A DNA stretch of 64,000 bases from Castellaniella sp036379515 (GCF_036379515.1 NZ_DASVGN010000014.1:3534-67533); one strand, 5' to 3'. Shown: positions 49,449-59,356, numbered from the stretch's first letter. The notes: generated by a model not told the origin, from the sequence alone. Program-made: numbers and translations.

Positions 49449-50623
49449 ATGGCTCCTTCGGTGCGCAGCTGCGCAATGACAGCATCGTCAAAACCCAGCT
49501 CAGCCAGAATGGCCTGCGTATGCTCGCCCACGGCGGGGATGGGATCCATCCGGACATCATCCACATCATCGGCCCCAGGCGGCAGAAGCGCAGGCAGTTC
49601 GCCCGCCGGGCTTTGCACGGTTGCCCACCGGCGGCGCGCCTGCAGCTGAGGATGGTGCCAGACACCGGCCATGTCGTTCAAGTGGCCGTTGGCGATCTTG
49701 GCTTTGTCGAGCCTGGCGACGACTTCGTCCACCGTCAAGGTCGAAAAACCATCGAGAATGATGGCCCGCAGCGCATCGCTGTTGGCCGAACGACGAGAAT
49801 TCGATGAAAAGCGAGCATCTTCGGTCAGCTCGGGGCGTTGCAGCACCTGCTCGCAGAAGGTGCGCCATTCGCGCTCGTTTTGCAGACCCAGCATGACAGT
49901 CTTGCCGTCGCCTGCCGCAAAGGGGCCATAAGGGTAGATAGTGGCGTGCGCGGCGCCGTTGCGCGGCGGTGGCGGGGCACCGTCAAAGCCGTAGTACATG
50001 GGGTAGCCCATCCATTCGACCATGCTCTCGAGCATGGACACCTGGATGCGGCGGCCTTCGCCCGTCTGCCCGCGCTGCAGCAGAGCCGCCAGGATATTGC
50101 TGTATGCATACATGCCGGCGGCAATGTCGGCAATGGAACACCCCGCCTTGGCGGGTTCATCGCGCGACCCCGTCACGGACACGAAACCGGATTCGCTCTG
50201 GATCAGAAGGTCGTAGGCCTTTTTGTCACGATACGGGCCCTCGTCGCCATAGCCGGAAATGTCGCAAACGATCAGCCGAGGAAAGCGCTCGTGCAACACT
50301 TCGAACGACAAACCCAGCCGGGCTGCTGCACCGGGCGCGAGGTTCTGCACCAGCACGTCGGCCTTGGCCAGCAGGCGCTGCAGGATGTCGTCGGCCGCAC
50401 CGTGCTTGACGTTCAGTGTGAGGCTTTCTTTGGAGCGATTGGTCCAGACGAAATGCGAGGACAAACCCCGCACGCGCTCGTCGTAGCCACGCGCAAAATC
50501 GCCAGTGCCAGGGCGCTCGATCTTGACGACGCGCGCGCCAAGGTCAGCCAGCTGACGCGTGCAGAACGGTGCCGCGATGGCCTGTTCGAGCGTGACGACC
50601 GTCATGCCTTTCAAGGGCAACAT
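49445..50623 (-). CDS. CaiB/BaiF-family CoA-transferase (family III)
   Basis: 392 residues. It begins LPLKGMTVVTLEQAIAAPFC, has the interlocked-dimer motifs LADLGARVVKIERPGTGDFA and RSKESLTLNVKHG, KAGCSIADIAAGMYAYSNIL with the catalytic Asp, and GDGKTVMLGLQNEREW. Family III enzymes move CoA from one acid to another, here probably activating the imported acid. It is coupled to the nitronate monooxygenase and follows the acyl-CoA dehydrogenase by 12 bp. Confidence 0.88.
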   Translation of the reverse strand: MLPLKGMTVVTLEQAIAAPFCTRQLADLGARVVKIERPGTGDFARGYDERVRGLSSHFVWTNRSKESLTLNVKHGAADDILQRLLAKADVLVQNLAPGAAARLGLSFEVLHERFPRLIVCDISGYGDEGPYRDKKAYDLLIQSESGFVSVTGSRDEPAKAGCSIADIAAGMYAYSNILAALLQRGQTGEGRRIQVSMLESMVEWMGYPMYYGFDGAPPPPRNGAAHATIYPYGPFAAGDGKTVMLGLQNEREWRTFCEQVLQRPELTEDARFSSNSRRSANSDALRAIILDGFSTLTVDEVVARLDKAKIANGHLNDMAGVWHHPQLQARRRWATVQSPAGELPALLPPGADDVDDVRMDPIPAVGEHTQAILAELGFDDAVIAQLRTEGAI

Positions 50624-50635
50624 GGGGGATCTCCT

Positions 50636-51796
50636 TCAGAACGAGCGCGGCATGCCAAGGACATGCTGACCCACGTAAGACAAAATCAGGTTGGTGGAGA
50701 TGGGTGCCACCTGATAGAGGCGGGTCTCGCGAAACTTGCGTTCGACGTCGTATTCGCAGGCGAAGCCGAAACCGCCATGCGATTGCAGGCAGGCATTGGC
50801 GGCCTCCCATGAGGCATCCGCCGCCAGAAGTTTGGCCATGTTGGCCTGGGCGCCGCAGTCCTGGTGCGCATCGAAAAGCTCACAGGCCTGATAGCGCATG
50901 AGGCTGGCCGCCTCGACGTTGACGTAGGCACGGGCAATCGGGAACTGCACCCCCTGATTCTGGCCGATGGGACGGTTGAACACCATGCGTTCGCTCACGT
51001 ACTTGCGGGCGCGGTCCACGAACCAGTAGCCGTCGCCGATACACTCGGCGGCAATCAGCGTACGCTCGGCGTTGAGGCCATCCAGAATGTATTTGAAACC
51101 CTTGCCTTCTTCGCCAATCAGGTTCTCTTCGGGGATCTCGAGATTTTCAAAGAAAAGCTCGTTGGTCTCGTGATTCACCATGTTCAGAATCGGCCGCACC
51201 GTGAGCCCGTGGCCAATGGCCTGATGCAGGTCCACCATGAAGATGGACATGCCGTCAGACTTGCGCTTGACCTGGTCCAACGGAGTAGTGCGGGCAAGCA
51301 GCACCATCAGGTCCGAATGCTGCACGCGCGAGATCCAGACCTTCTGACCGTTGACTACGTAGCGCCCGTCTTTATGCACGGCCGTGGTCTTCAGGCGGGT
51401 AGTGTCGGTCCCCGTGGTGGGTTCGGTGACGGCCATGGATTGCAGGCGCAGTTCACCGCTGGCAATCTTGGGCAGCCACTGTTGCTTCTGGGCTTCAGAG
51501 CCATGGCGCAACACTGTGCCCATGTTGTACATCTGGCCGTGGCAGGCCCCCGAGTTGCCGCCCGCATGGTTGATTTCTTCCATGATGACGGACGCTTCAG
51601 TCAGGCCCAGGCCTGATCCGCCGTATTCTTGCGGGATGAGCGCTGCCAGCCACCCGGCCTTGGTCAGTGCGTCGACAAACTCGGCTGGATAGCCCCGCTT
51701 CTCATCCACATGCCGGAAATATTCGTCGCCGAATTGAGAGCACAAATCGCGTATGGCATCGCGAATGTCCTGGAATTGATCCTGCGCCTTGACCAT
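50636..51796 (-). CDS. Acyl-CoA dehydrogenase
   Basis: 386 residues with the full ACAD fold: LIPQEYGGSGLGLTEASVIM, LRLQSMAVTEPTTGTDTTRL (FAD-binding), YVVNGQKVWISRVQHSDLMV, IGEEGKGFKYILDGLNAERT and ACLQSHGGFGFACEYDVERK followed by the C-terminal helix. It introduces a 2,3 double bond into an acyl-CoA, passing electrons to an electron-transferring flavoprotein (etfB starts at 63861). It is the first gene of the minus-strand unit with CoA-transferase and nitronate monooxygenase. Confidence 0.9.
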   Translation of the reverse strand: MVKAQDQFQDIRDAIRDLCSQFGDEYFRHVDEKRGYPAEFVDALTKAGWLAALIPQEYGGSGLGLTEASVIMEEINHAGGNSGACHGQMYNMGTVLRHGSEAQKQQWLPKIASGELRLQSMAVTEPTTGTDTTRLKTTAVHKDGRYVVNGQKVWISRVQHSDLMVLLARTTPLDQVKRKSDGMSIFMVDLHQAIGHGLTVRPILNMVNHETNELFFENLEIPEENLIGEEGKGFKYILDGLNAERTLIAAECIGDGYWFVDRARKYVSERMVFNRPIGQNQGVQFPIARAYVNVEAASLMRYQACELFDAHQDCGAQANMAKLLAADASWEAANACLQSHGGFGFACEYDVERKFRETRLYQVAPISTNLILSYVGQHVLGMPRSF

Positions 51797-51907
51797 GAAA
51801 ACCCTCTTGTCCGTTCTTGCTCGTGAAAGCGGGCGCGTGATGCGCCGTGCTTTCTAGAGTGAAGGAATCGGGTCCGCCTGACAATTTGGCTTTGGCGAAC
51901 AGGGGCT

Positions 51908-52846
51908 TTACACAATCTTAAGATCGGGGCGGTTGTCCTCGGAGGCCTGCGCCGCATCGGCCACCAGAAGATCGACGAGTTCTTGCGAGAACGCCGGCAA
52001 TTCCGTGGCATCGCGCGTGCAGATGTGCAGCTTGCGCAGCGCCCATTCGTCGGTGAGACACATGATCTTGAGCGGCAGCACCTGCACGTATCGACGGGCG
52101 GCCGTTTCCGGGATGACCCCTATGCCCACCTGCGCAGCAATCAGGCGACAGGCGGTTTCAAAGTTGCTGACTTCGACCCGTACCCGCAGGAACCGGCCAC
52201 TGTCTTCAGCCGCCGTGAGCAGAAAGGAATGGATGGCGCTGGATTCGGCCAGACTGATGAAGTCGTAATCCAGCGTGCTGACGAAGCTGTGGACCTCTTT
52301 CATCTTGGCCAGGGGATGGTCTTTGTGCGTCACCAGTACCAGCCTGTCGTTGCGATAGGGCAGGAACCGGACCCCGGTGCCCCCGCTGCCCTGGGCCGTG
52401 ATGCCGATGTCGGCGGCGCCTTCGGCCACGGCCTTCACCACCTGATAGCTCAGACGCTCGCGCAGTTCGATGTTGACGGCCGGGTGGCTCACCAGATAGC
52501 GCTCCAGCGCCGCCGGGACGAACTCGTTCATGGCCGTGGTATTGGCATACACCCGCACCCGTCCTTTCACGCCCTGAGCGTATTCCTGGATATCGCCGCG
52601 CAAGTGCTGCAGCTGGTGCAGCACGATGCGAGCATGGCGCACGAAGGCCTCGCCGGCGGGCGTGAGTGTCACGCCCTGGCTGTTGCGATACAGCAGGGGC
52701 GTACCCAGGTAGCCTTCCAGATTCTTGACGCGATTGCTGGCAGCCGGCAACGACAGAAACGTATGCTCGGCGGCTTTGGTCAGGCTCATGGCGCTGGCCA
52801 CATTGACGAGCAGCTGCATATCGGTCAGGTCAAAATGAGACGCCAT
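51908..52846 (-). CDS. LysR-family transcriptional regulator
   Basis: 312 residues from ATG 52846; GGAGGG lies 12 bases upstream, and a TTG start at 52858 is an alternative. The helix-turn-helix reads SLTKAAEHTFLSLPAASNRV and LEGYLGTPLLYRNSQGVTLT, then the effector-binding domain. It is divergent from the MmgE/PrpD gene at 52956 across 109 bp and lies upstream of the acyl-CoA dehydrogenase unit, so it probably controls both directions of the catabolic region. Confidence 0.9.
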   Translation of the reverse strand: MASHFDLTDMQLLVNVASAMSLTKAAEHTFLSLPAASNRVKNLEGYLGTPLLYRNSQGVTLTPAGEAFVRHARIVLHQLQHLRGDIQEYAQGVKGRVRVYANTTAMNEFVPAALERYLVSHPAVNIELRERLSYQVVKAVAEGAADIGITAQGSGGTGVRFLPYRNDRLVLVTHKDHPLAKMKEVHSFVSTLDYDFISLAESSAIHSFLLTAAEDSGRFLRVRVEVSNFETACRLIAAQVGIGVIPETAARRYVQVLPLKIMCLTDEWALRKLHICTRDATELPAFSQELVDLLVADAAQASEDNRPDLKIV

Positions 52847-52955
52847 GGTTTCGCGCAACCCTCCAGCCAGCTTAAGTGGTTCTTCAATAAACAGAAATAG
52901 GCAAACCTGCAGTGAAGGTGCAAAGTCGCAATCAAGGAATCATTCAGGAGCCATG

Positions 52956-54311
52956 ATGCGACACTTCAGCGCGGAACTCGCGCAATTTGCAGCCGAGCTG
53001 CAGTTCAATGACATCCCCGAACCCGTCCTGCGACGTACCGAGGACCTGCTGCTGGATTGCCTGGCATCTATTCTAGCGGGTTCCAGCGGTCGCCCCGTAC
53101 AAGCCATTCTGTCCTACGCCCAGGCCATGGGCCCCAAAGAAGGCGCTGCCGAAAACCTTGTCAGCAGAAGCGGTACCAGCCCGGCCTTCGCCGCGATGGT
53201 CAACGCCGCTGCGGCCCACATGGTCGAACAGGACGACGTGCACAACGGCGCGGTGTTTCACCCTGCCGCCGTGGTGTTTCCACCTGCCCTGGCGCTGGCT
53301 CAGGCGCTGGGGAAATCCGGCAAAGAGCTTCTGGCGGCCGCGGTGGCAGGCTACGAAACCGGCATCCGCACGGGCGAATTTCTCGGGCGTTCGCACTACA
53401 CCGTTTTTCACACCACCGGAACGGCGGGCACGATTGCCTCGGCCATGACCGCAGGGCGGCTGCTGGGGCTCGACGCCCGGCAAATGCTGCATGCGCTGGG
53501 CTCGGCGGGCACGCAGGCCGCCGGCCTGTGGGAGTTCCTGCGCGACGGTGCCGACTCCAAGCAGCTGCACACCGCCAAGGCCGCCAGCAACGGGCTCATG
53601 GCCGCCTGGCTGGCGCACGACGGCTTCACGGGCGCCAGCCACATCCTGGAAGGCGCTCAGGGCATGGCCGCCGGCATGTCGAAGGACGCCGACCCGAGCC
53701 GCCTGGTTGACGGTCTGGGCAGCCGCTGGGCCGTACTGGAAACTTCGTTCAAGTATCACGCTTCCTGCCGCCACACTCACCCGGCTGCGGATGCGCTGCT
53801 CGACGTGATGCAGCGTCACGAGCTGCAGATCGACAATATCGCCTCGGTTGTCGCGCACGTGCACCAAGGTGCCATCGACGTGCTGGGGCCGGTAGTGAAC
53901 CCCAGTACTGTGCACCAATCCAAGTTTTCCATGGGCACCGTGCTGGGGCTCATCGCCAAATACCAGCGAGCGGGCCTGCCCGAATTCGATCAGGCGCTAG
54001 CCGACCCTGAAATCAAGGATTTCTGCCGCCGCGTCACCATGGAACTCGATCCGGAAGTCGACGCCGCCTACCCGCAGAAGTGGATCGGCAAAGTCACGGT
54101 CACCACCCGTCGCGGCCTGACGCTGGAAGGCCGGGTCGACATCCCCAAGGGCGACCCGGACAACACGCTGACGCGCGCCGAGATCGAAGACAAGGTCCGG
54201 CGCCTGGGGGGCTACCAGAACGCGGCCCAGCCTGCCGAAATCGAGCACCTGATTCAGTCGGTCTGGTCACTGGCCAGCACCAAGACTGTGGGCAGGCTCC
54301 TGCCACAGTGA
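52956..54311 (+). CDS. MmgE/PrpD-family protein
   Basis: 451 residues from ATG 52956 (AGGAG 5 bases upstream; the ATG at 52953 is too close). The fold is that of 2-methylcitrate dehydratase and cis-aconitate decarboxylase: LLLDCLASILAGSSGRPVQA, AAAAHMVEQDDVHNGAVFHP with the active-site His/Asp region, HALGSAGTQAAGLWEFL, SFKYHASCRHTHPAADALLD and KFSMGTVLGLIAK. It dehydrates or isomerises a tricarboxylate-type or hydroxy acid. It stands alone on the plus strand, facing the LysR gene. Confidence 0.88.
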   Translation: MRHFSAELAQFAAELQFNDIPEPVLRRTEDLLLDCLASILAGSSGRPVQAILSYAQAMGPKEGAAENLVSRSGTSPAFAAMVNAAAAHMVEQDDVHNGAVFHPAAVVFPPALALAQALGKSGKELLAAAVAGYETGIRTGEFLGRSHYTVFHTTGTAGTIASAMTAGRLLGLDARQMLHALGSAGTQAAGLWEFLRDGADSKQLHTAKAASNGLMAAWLAHDGFTGASHILEGAQGMAAGMSKDADPSRLVDGLGSRWAVLETSFKYHASCRHTHPAADALLDVMQRHELQIDNIASVVAHVHQGAIDVLGPVVNPSTVHQSKFSMGTVLGLIAKYQRAGLPEFDQALADPEIKDFCRRVTMELDPEVDAAYPQKWIGKVTVTTRRGLTLEGRVDIPKGDPDNTLTRAEIEDKVRRLGGYQNAAQPAEIEHLIQSVWSLASTKTVGRLLPQ

Positions 54312-54392
54312 CACGCAGGCCCGGCCGCACGAAGCGGCTGGCCCTGTCCCGCCTGACCCGCTTGTGCACCTATATCCGGATCAAACGGGGTG

Positions 54393-55217
54393 CTAGAACC
54401 GGATCTCCGCCGAGTGGGCCAAAGTGCCGTCCTGCCCGGCCCATAGTTGCGCCGTATCGGCCGCATCGGATCGTCCCGCGACCTCGAACGGAGTCGGTGC
54501 AATAAGCGGCCGCAACCCGCGGTACGACATCGACCTCACGCGCTTTTCGGGGTGGGCACGCGTAAAGGCCCGCAACATCAACGTCGCAATCAACGGCCCA
54601 TGCACTACCAGGCCAGGGTAGCCCTCGACGTCGCGTACGTACGCCAGGTCATAATGAATTCGGTGGCCATTGAAAGTGACGGCCGAATACCGGAACAGAC
54701 GCACGGCATCGGGCGTGACGGTCTCGGACCACTGCGCCTGCGGCACAGGTTTGGTGCCCGCCAGCCTGGGCGGCGACGGTTCGCGATAGACAATATCCTG
54801 TTCTTCGGCAATACATACGGCACCGTCCTGGACGTATTCGTGTGCCACCGTGACGAACAACAGCTTGCCGGTGCGCCCTTCTTTCTCGACCACACCCTTG
54901 ACGCTGGAGCGGCGCTCAGCCGGCGTACCGACCCGCAGCGGCTGCAGGAAGTCCACGCGACCGCCCGCCCACATGCGGTTGCGGTGATCGGCCGGCGGCA
55001 TGAAACCACCCCGATGCGGGTGGCCGTCCTGGCCCAGACTCTCGTAGGGCTGTGACCGGACGAAAAACGCCCAATGCCACAGAGGTGGCAGTGCCGCACC
55101 CACGACAGGGGCTGGGTCGCCCAGGCTGAATGCCACCTGCTCGGCATGACCGATGTCGAGGTTATCGACACAATGTTCGCTGTGACCCACCCAATCAGCA
55201 GGGTTGGAATTTGACAT
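54393..55217 (-). CDS. MaoC-type (FAS1-like) acyl-CoA hydratase
   Basis: 274 residues from ATG 55217; the frame is open further upstream but without family similarity. It resembles the mesaconyl-C4-CoA hydratase type of double hot-dog proteins: LGDPAPVVGAALPPLWHWAF, RMWAGGRVDFLQPLRVGTPA, the hot-dog helix, then FNGHRIHYDLAYVRDVEGYP with the catalytic His and GLVVHGPLIATLML. It would add water across a 2,3 double bond of an acyl-CoA. The next minus-strand gene upstream (start 56509) is a CoA-transferase. Confidence 0.85.
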   Translation of the reverse strand: MSNSNPADWVGHSEHCVDNLDIGHAEQVAFSLGDPAPVVGAALPPLWHWAFFVRSQPYESLGQDGHPHRGGFMPPADHRNRMWAGGRVDFLQPLRVGTPAERRSSVKGVVEKEGRTGKLLFVTVAHEYVQDGAVCIAEEQDIVYREPSPPRLAGTKPVPQAQWSETVTPDAVRLFRYSAVTFNGHRIHYDLAYVRDVEGYPGLVVHGPLIATLMLRAFTRAHPEKRVRSMSYRGLRPLIAPTPFEVAGRSDAADTAQLWAGQDGTLAHSAEIRF

Positions 55218-55282
55218 GTCGTACTCCCGCCAAAAACCGGGGCTGGCGCCCCGTTTGAAAACGCTGAAAACCAAGCCGCCGC

Positions 55283-56509
55283 TCAGGAAGACTTGACCGA
55301 TCCGAGGGCGGCCGGGCTCGCCTGCAGACCGAATTCCGCCAGCACTTCCTGCGTATGCTGCCCCAGCAACGGCGGCGCCGCCCGATATTGCACCGGCGTG
55401 TCGGAAAACCGCATGGGGCTGGCGGTGGTTGGCGCCTCGCCCGCCAGCGGATGCGGCAAGGTGCGCCAGACCTGCCGGTATTTGATCTGTTCGTTGTCGA
55501 ACACCTGCTGCAAATTGTTGATCGGGCCGCAGGGCACGCCCACCTTCTGCAGTTGTGCCACCCAATAATCGCGGGGCCGGGTGCGCATGATGGCCTCCAG
55601 CTCGGCGATCAGCGCCACCCGGTTCTTCAGACGCAAGCTGTTGGTGACGTAATCGGGATGCGTACCCAGATCAGGGCGCTCGAGCACCCCACAATACGCC
55701 CGGTACTGGCCATCCGTACCGGTCGCCACGATCAGCTCGCCGTCGCTGGCTTCAAAGACCTGGTAAGGCACCACGTTCTGGTGCGCATTTCCTGCACGCT
55801 TGGGCGCGACCCCGGAGGTCATGTAATTCAGATTCTGGTTGGCCAGCATCGCCACGTGGCAATCCAGCAAGGCCAGGTCAATCTGCTGGCCCAGGCCACT
55901 GCGGTTGCGCTCGTGCAGCGCCCCCAGGATCGCCACCGTGGCGTACATGCCGGTGATGATGTCCGTGACAGCCACGCCGGCCTTCTGCGGCCCGCCCCCG
56001 GGGCGGTCGTCGCGCTCGCCGGTAATGCTCATGAGCCCGCCCATGCCCTGGATGACGAAGTCGTAGCCCGGCAGCGGCGCCAGTGGCCCCGTCTGGCCAA
56101 ACCCGGTGATCGAGCAATAAATGAGGGCCGGATTGAGCGCCTTGAGGCTCTCGTAGTCGAGCCCGTACTTCTTGAGCCCGCCCACCTTGAAGTTTTCGAC
56201 CAGGACGTCGCAATGCGCCGCCATCTGGCGAATCAGCTCGGCGCCCTCGGGGTTGCCGATATCCACAGTGACCGAGCGCTTGTTGCGGTTGGCGCTCAGG
56301 TAGTACGCCGCCTCGCTGGTGTCGTGACCGGCCGCGTCCTTCAGGTACGGGGGCCCCCACTTGCGCGTGTCGTCCCCGCCTTGCGGACGCTCGACCTTGA
56401 TGACGTCCGCGCCCAGGTCAGCCAGATTCTGCGTGCACCAGGGCCCGGCCAGCACCCGGGACAAATCCAGTACCTTGATCCCATCCAGGGGCGGCTTTCT
56501 TTCACTCAT
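55283..56509 (-). CDS. CaiB/BaiF-family CoA-transferase (family III)
   Basis: 408 residues from ATG 56509 (MSERKPPLDG); an upstream frame extension has no family match. It has KVLDLSRVLAGPWCTQNLAD, LGADVIKVERPQGGDDTRKW, NRNKRSVTVDIGNPEGAELI, KAGVAVTDIITGMYATVAIL with the catalytic Asp and LLGQHTQEVLAEFGL at the C-terminus. This is the second family III enzyme of the region and of a different subgroup from the one at 49445. It would couple CoA removal from one acid to activation of the pathway acid. Confidence 0.88.
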   Translation of the reverse strand: MSERKPPLDGIKVLDLSRVLAGPWCTQNLADLGADVIKVERPQGGDDTRKWGPPYLKDAAGHDTSEAAYYLSANRNKRSVTVDIGNPEGAELIRQMAAHCDVLVENFKVGGLKKYGLDYESLKALNPALIYCSITGFGQTGPLAPLPGYDFVIQGMGGLMSITGERDDRPGGGPQKAGVAVTDIITGMYATVAILGALHERNRSGLGQQIDLALLDCHVAMLANQNLNYMTSGVAPKRAGNAHQNVVPYQVFEASDGELIVATGTDGQYRAYCGVLERPDLGTHPDYVTNSLRLKNRVALIAELEAIMRTRPRDYWVAQLQKVGVPCGPINNLQQVFDNEQIKYRQVWRTLPHPLAGEAPTTASPMRFSDTPVQYRAAPPLLGQHTQEVLAEFGLQASPAALGSVKSS

Positions 56510-56578
56510 CTCATGCTCCGGCAATTGTGCGATTGGGTGGGCGACAACGAGCAACCCACCGGCGTCGACCTGGCGGCT

Positions 56579-58099
56579 TCAACGCACCAGGTCGCGCAGC
56601 GGCTGCTTCTTGATCTTGCCACTGACTGTAGTCGGGATGGTGTCGATCGGCAAAATTTGTGCAGGAACCTTGTAAGGCGCAAGCTGCGCGCGAACGTGCA
56701 GGCGCAGAGCATCCACATCGACGGCCCCCGTCTGCAGGGGTTCGAAGAACGCGATGACTTCTTCGTTGCCATCGGCCGTGCCGCGCCCCACCACGGCAGA
56801 CAGCTTGACCCCCGGAAAGGTATTGATCACCGCCTCGACTTCCAGCGGATACACGTTGAATCCCGAACGGATGATCATGTCTTTCGTGCGACCCGTAATG
56901 AAGAGCGCACCGTCGGCCTCCAGGCGCCCGAGATCCCCCGTGCACAACCAGGCGCCCGGCAGCAACGCCTCCCGGGTGCGCTCAGGATCTTTGTAATAGC
57001 CCAGCATCACTCCCGGGCCCCGCACGTGAATGGGCCCGGACTCGCCCATGGGAACATCGGGCGTGCCGGGAGCACCCAAGCGCAATTCGACGCCTTCGAG
57101 GGGATAGCCCGCACTGCAATCGCTGCGAGGCGCATCCATGGACGTGACGTAGAGCGACCCTGCATATTCGGTGATGCCATAGCCATGATGCATGGGCACG
57201 CCAAAATAATGCTCCACCTGACGCTTCAAGGTGGGGTCCAGGGCCGAGCCGCCCGCGTAGACGTAACGCAGGCGGGGCGCCTTGACCGGCGCGGGAAATG
57301 CCGCCAGCAGACGCGTGTACATGGTAGGCACCCCTTGCAGAATGCTCAGGCCCGGGGATTCGAGAGCCTGTAGCAGATCCGCCGGATCAAAGCGCCGGCG
57401 CACCACCAGGCTGGCCCCGACCTGAACCGTTGCCATCAGCACCGTGGCAATCCCGAAAATATGCGACAAGGGCAGCGCCGCATAACTGATGTCGTCCGCC
57501 GTGAGCCGGCGCGAAGCCGACGACACGCGCGCGAAATGTACCAGGCCTCGGTGCGGCACCATCACCGCCTTGGGGGCGCCCGTGGTACCGGAGGTGTAAA
57601 TGAGCGTTGCCACACCCGAAGCCTCGGGCCCGGTTTCGGGCTCGGGACGCTGCACGGCGGGAGCCCATCGATTGCCATCCTGCCAGACAGAAGCCTCCGC
57701 CGCCAGAGCAGTACCAGTACCCTGCTCGGCATGTACGGCGGCAGCGTTGGACGAACGGCTGAAATACAGGGTGAGCACGGGCCGCGCGTGCGCCCGCACG
57801 GCTTCGACCTCACGCGCGCTCAGACGAGCATTCAGGCCTACCGCCCAGGCACCCAGCAGACTGCAGGCAAAGAGCGCCTGCACCATTTCTGCGCAGTTCT
57901 CACCAATGATCATCACCCGATCACCCGGCCGCGCGCCTTGCGCGACGAGCCAGTCACGTGCGGCATTGGCCCGCTGCCACATCTGGGCATAAGTGACGGT
58001 CCCGCCTTCTTCCAGGCACAGAAGCACTGTATCCGGGCGCGTTGAAACCTGCGCCTGAAGCAGGTGATGGATGCGATCCGGTGTGTTCAGGTCACCCAC
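56579..58099 (-). CDS. Acyl-CoA synthetase (AMP-forming, class I adenylate-forming)
   Basis: 506 residues. The P-loop-like LIYTSGTTGAPKAVMVPHRG, the A5 region MHHGYGITEYAGSLYVTSMD, the hinge LCTGDLGRLEADGALFITGR with the Asp, KDMIIRSGFNVYPLEVEAVI and the C-terminal catalytic Lys in PTTVSGKIKKQPLRDLV are all present. It activates a carboxylic acid to its CoA ester using ATP. It precedes the CoA-transferase on the same strand, so the region has two ways to make the thioester. The substrate is unknown. Confidence 0.9.
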   Translation of the reverse strand: MGDLNTPDRIHHLLQAQVSTRPDTVLLCLEEGGTVTYAQMWQRANAARDWLVAQGARPGDRVMIIGENCAEMVQALFACSLLGAWAVGLNARLSAREVEAVRAHARPVLTLYFSRSSNAAAVHAEQGTGTALAAEASVWQDGNRWAPAVQRPEPETGPEASGVATLIYTSGTTGAPKAVMVPHRGLVHFARVSSASRRLTADDISYAALPLSHIFGIATVLMATVQVGASLVVRRRFDPADLLQALESPGLSILQGVPTMYTRLLAAFPAPVKAPRLRYVYAGGSALDPTLKRQVEHYFGVPMHHGYGITEYAGSLYVTSMDAPRSDCSAGYPLEGVELRLGAPGTPDVPMGESGPIHVRGPGVMLGYYKDPERTREALLPGAWLCTGDLGRLEADGALFITGRTKDMIIRSGFNVYPLEVEAVINTFPGVKLSAVVGRGTADGNEEVIAFFEPLQTGAVDVDALRLHVRAQLAPYKVPAQILPIDTIPTTVSGKIKKQPLRDLVR

Positions 58100-58119
58100 G
58101 ATGTCTCCTCTCTGGTGGC

Positions 58120-58175
58120 GCTTCGTTGAGGCGCCAATGCCACGGGGGGCGTCCGCGCGGAGCGCGGCTCCCTTA
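58120..58175 (-). other. Pair of small hairpins between thiolase-like and acyl-CoA synthetase genes
   Basis: TGGCGC/GCGCCA with a 9-base loop and CCGCGC/GCGCGG with a 3-base loop stand side by side in the 84-base gap. They could tune expression between the two genes. No T tract follows on the minus strand. Confidence 0.3.
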
Positions 58176-58183
58176 CCGATTTG

Positions 58184-59356
58184 TCACAACGTTTCTTCAG
58201 TGCCCAGGATGGCCGTGGACTGGCTGGACAGGGTGCCCCCATTGCCATTGACCACCGCCAACTGTGCGCCCGGCACCTGGCGATCCCCACACTGGCCGCG
58301 CAGCTGCCGCACGGCCTCGATGGTAATGAAAATGCCGTACATGCCCGGATGCAGGCACGACAGGCCACCGCCATTGGTATTGACCGGCAGATGCCCGCCC
58401 GGCGCAATACCGCCGCCGCTGACGAAATCGCCGCCTTCGCCTTTCTTGCAAAAGCCCAGATCTTCGAGGAACAGGATGGTATTGATGCTGAAGGCGTCGT
58501 ACAGCTCGGCCACGTCGATGTCCGACGGTTTGACCCCGGCCATCTCGAACGCAATGCGCCCCGACTGCTGCGCGGCCGTCACGGTCAGGTCTTCCATCGA
58601 CGAAATCTGGCGATTCCAGCAAGCGGTGGAATTGCCCAGCACGTAGACCGGCTTCTGCTTGAGCGACCGGGCACGGTCTGCACGCACCAGCACGTATGCG
58701 CCCGCACCATCGTTGACCAGGCAACAATCCCGAATCGTCAGCGGATCGGAGACCATGCGTGCCGAGAGCACTTCGTCAATGGTCAGCGGGTCGCGCATCA
58801 AGGCTTCGGGATTGAGCTGCGCCCAACGGCGTGCGGCCACGGCGACTTCGGCCAGGTGCTCGCGCTTGGTGCCGTACTGATGCATGTGGCGAGCCGCCGC
58901 CAAGGCATAGGAACTCAACGGGTTGAGCGGGTTGTAGGGTGTTTCGTAGGGCTGCGGGTCCAGCCAGCGGCGCACCCGCCCGACTTCAGCGCGACTCAGG
59001 CTCGACGTACGCTGCGTGCTGCCGTAGCAGACCAGGACGGCATTGCATTGACCGGACTCCAGCGCCTGAATGGCCGGCATCAGATGCGCCACGAAGCTGG
59101 ACCCCCCCAGCATGGTGCTGTCGATGAACGTGGGGCGTATCCCCAAGTGTTCGATGACCGGCATGGCCCACATGGTGGCCGCCACGCTGGCGGTGCAGAT
59201 GCCGTCGATGTCCTGCAACGTGAGCCCGGCGTCTTCGACGGCCCGATGCGAAGCCTGCACAAGGATTTCAAGCTCGGAATATCCCGTGGCAAAGCCGAAC
59301 CCGGCGTGCCCCACCCCGGCGATGGCGGTCGCACCTCTGAGTCGTTTGGCTATCAT
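58184..59356 (-). CDS. Thiolase-superfamily protein lacking catalytic cysteines, likely Ltp2-like aldolase
   Basis: 390 residues in the SCP-x thiolase fold (AIAGVGHAGFGFATGYSELE, DIDGICTASVAATMWAMPVI). The usual nucleophile position reads FIDSTMLGGSSFVAHLMPAI with Gly-Ser in place of Cys, and the usual second Cys region reads GNGGTLSSQSTAIL without Cys; a His is kept in GGLSCLHPGMYG. Loss of both cysteines with a DUF35 partner gene immediately upstream (overlap 59353-59356) is the arrangement of Ltp2/ChsH2, which cleave a side chain by retro-aldol reaction. An aldolase role is inferred; classical thiolysis looks impossible. Confidence 0.75.
   Translation of the reverse strand: MIAKRLRGATAIAGVGHAGFGFATGYSELEILVQASHRAVEDAGLTLQDIDGICTASVAATMWAMPVIEHLGIRPTFIDSTMLGGSSFVAHLMPAIQALESGQCNAVLVCYGSTQRTSSLSRAEVGRVRRWLDPQPYETPYNPLNPLSSYALAAARHMHQYGTKREHLAEVAVAARRWAQLNPEALMRDPLTIDEVLSARMVSDPLTIRDCCLVNDGAGAYVLVRADRARSLKQKPVYVLGNSTACWNRQISSMEDLTVTAAQQSGRIAFEMAGVKPSDIDVAELYDAFSINTILFLEDLGFCKKGEGGDFVSGGGIAPGGHLPVNTNGGGLSCLHPGMYGIFITIEAVRQLRGQCGDRQVPGAQLAVVNGNGGTLSSQSTAILGTEETL

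Noticed and set aside
55355..57373. 672-residue plus-strand frame
   Set aside because: Antisense of the CoA-transferase and acyl-CoA synthetase, which both have complete catalytic motifs on the other strand.
58184..59356. Ordinary acetyl-CoA acetyltransferase
   Set aside because: Both active-site cysteine positions are occupied by other residues.
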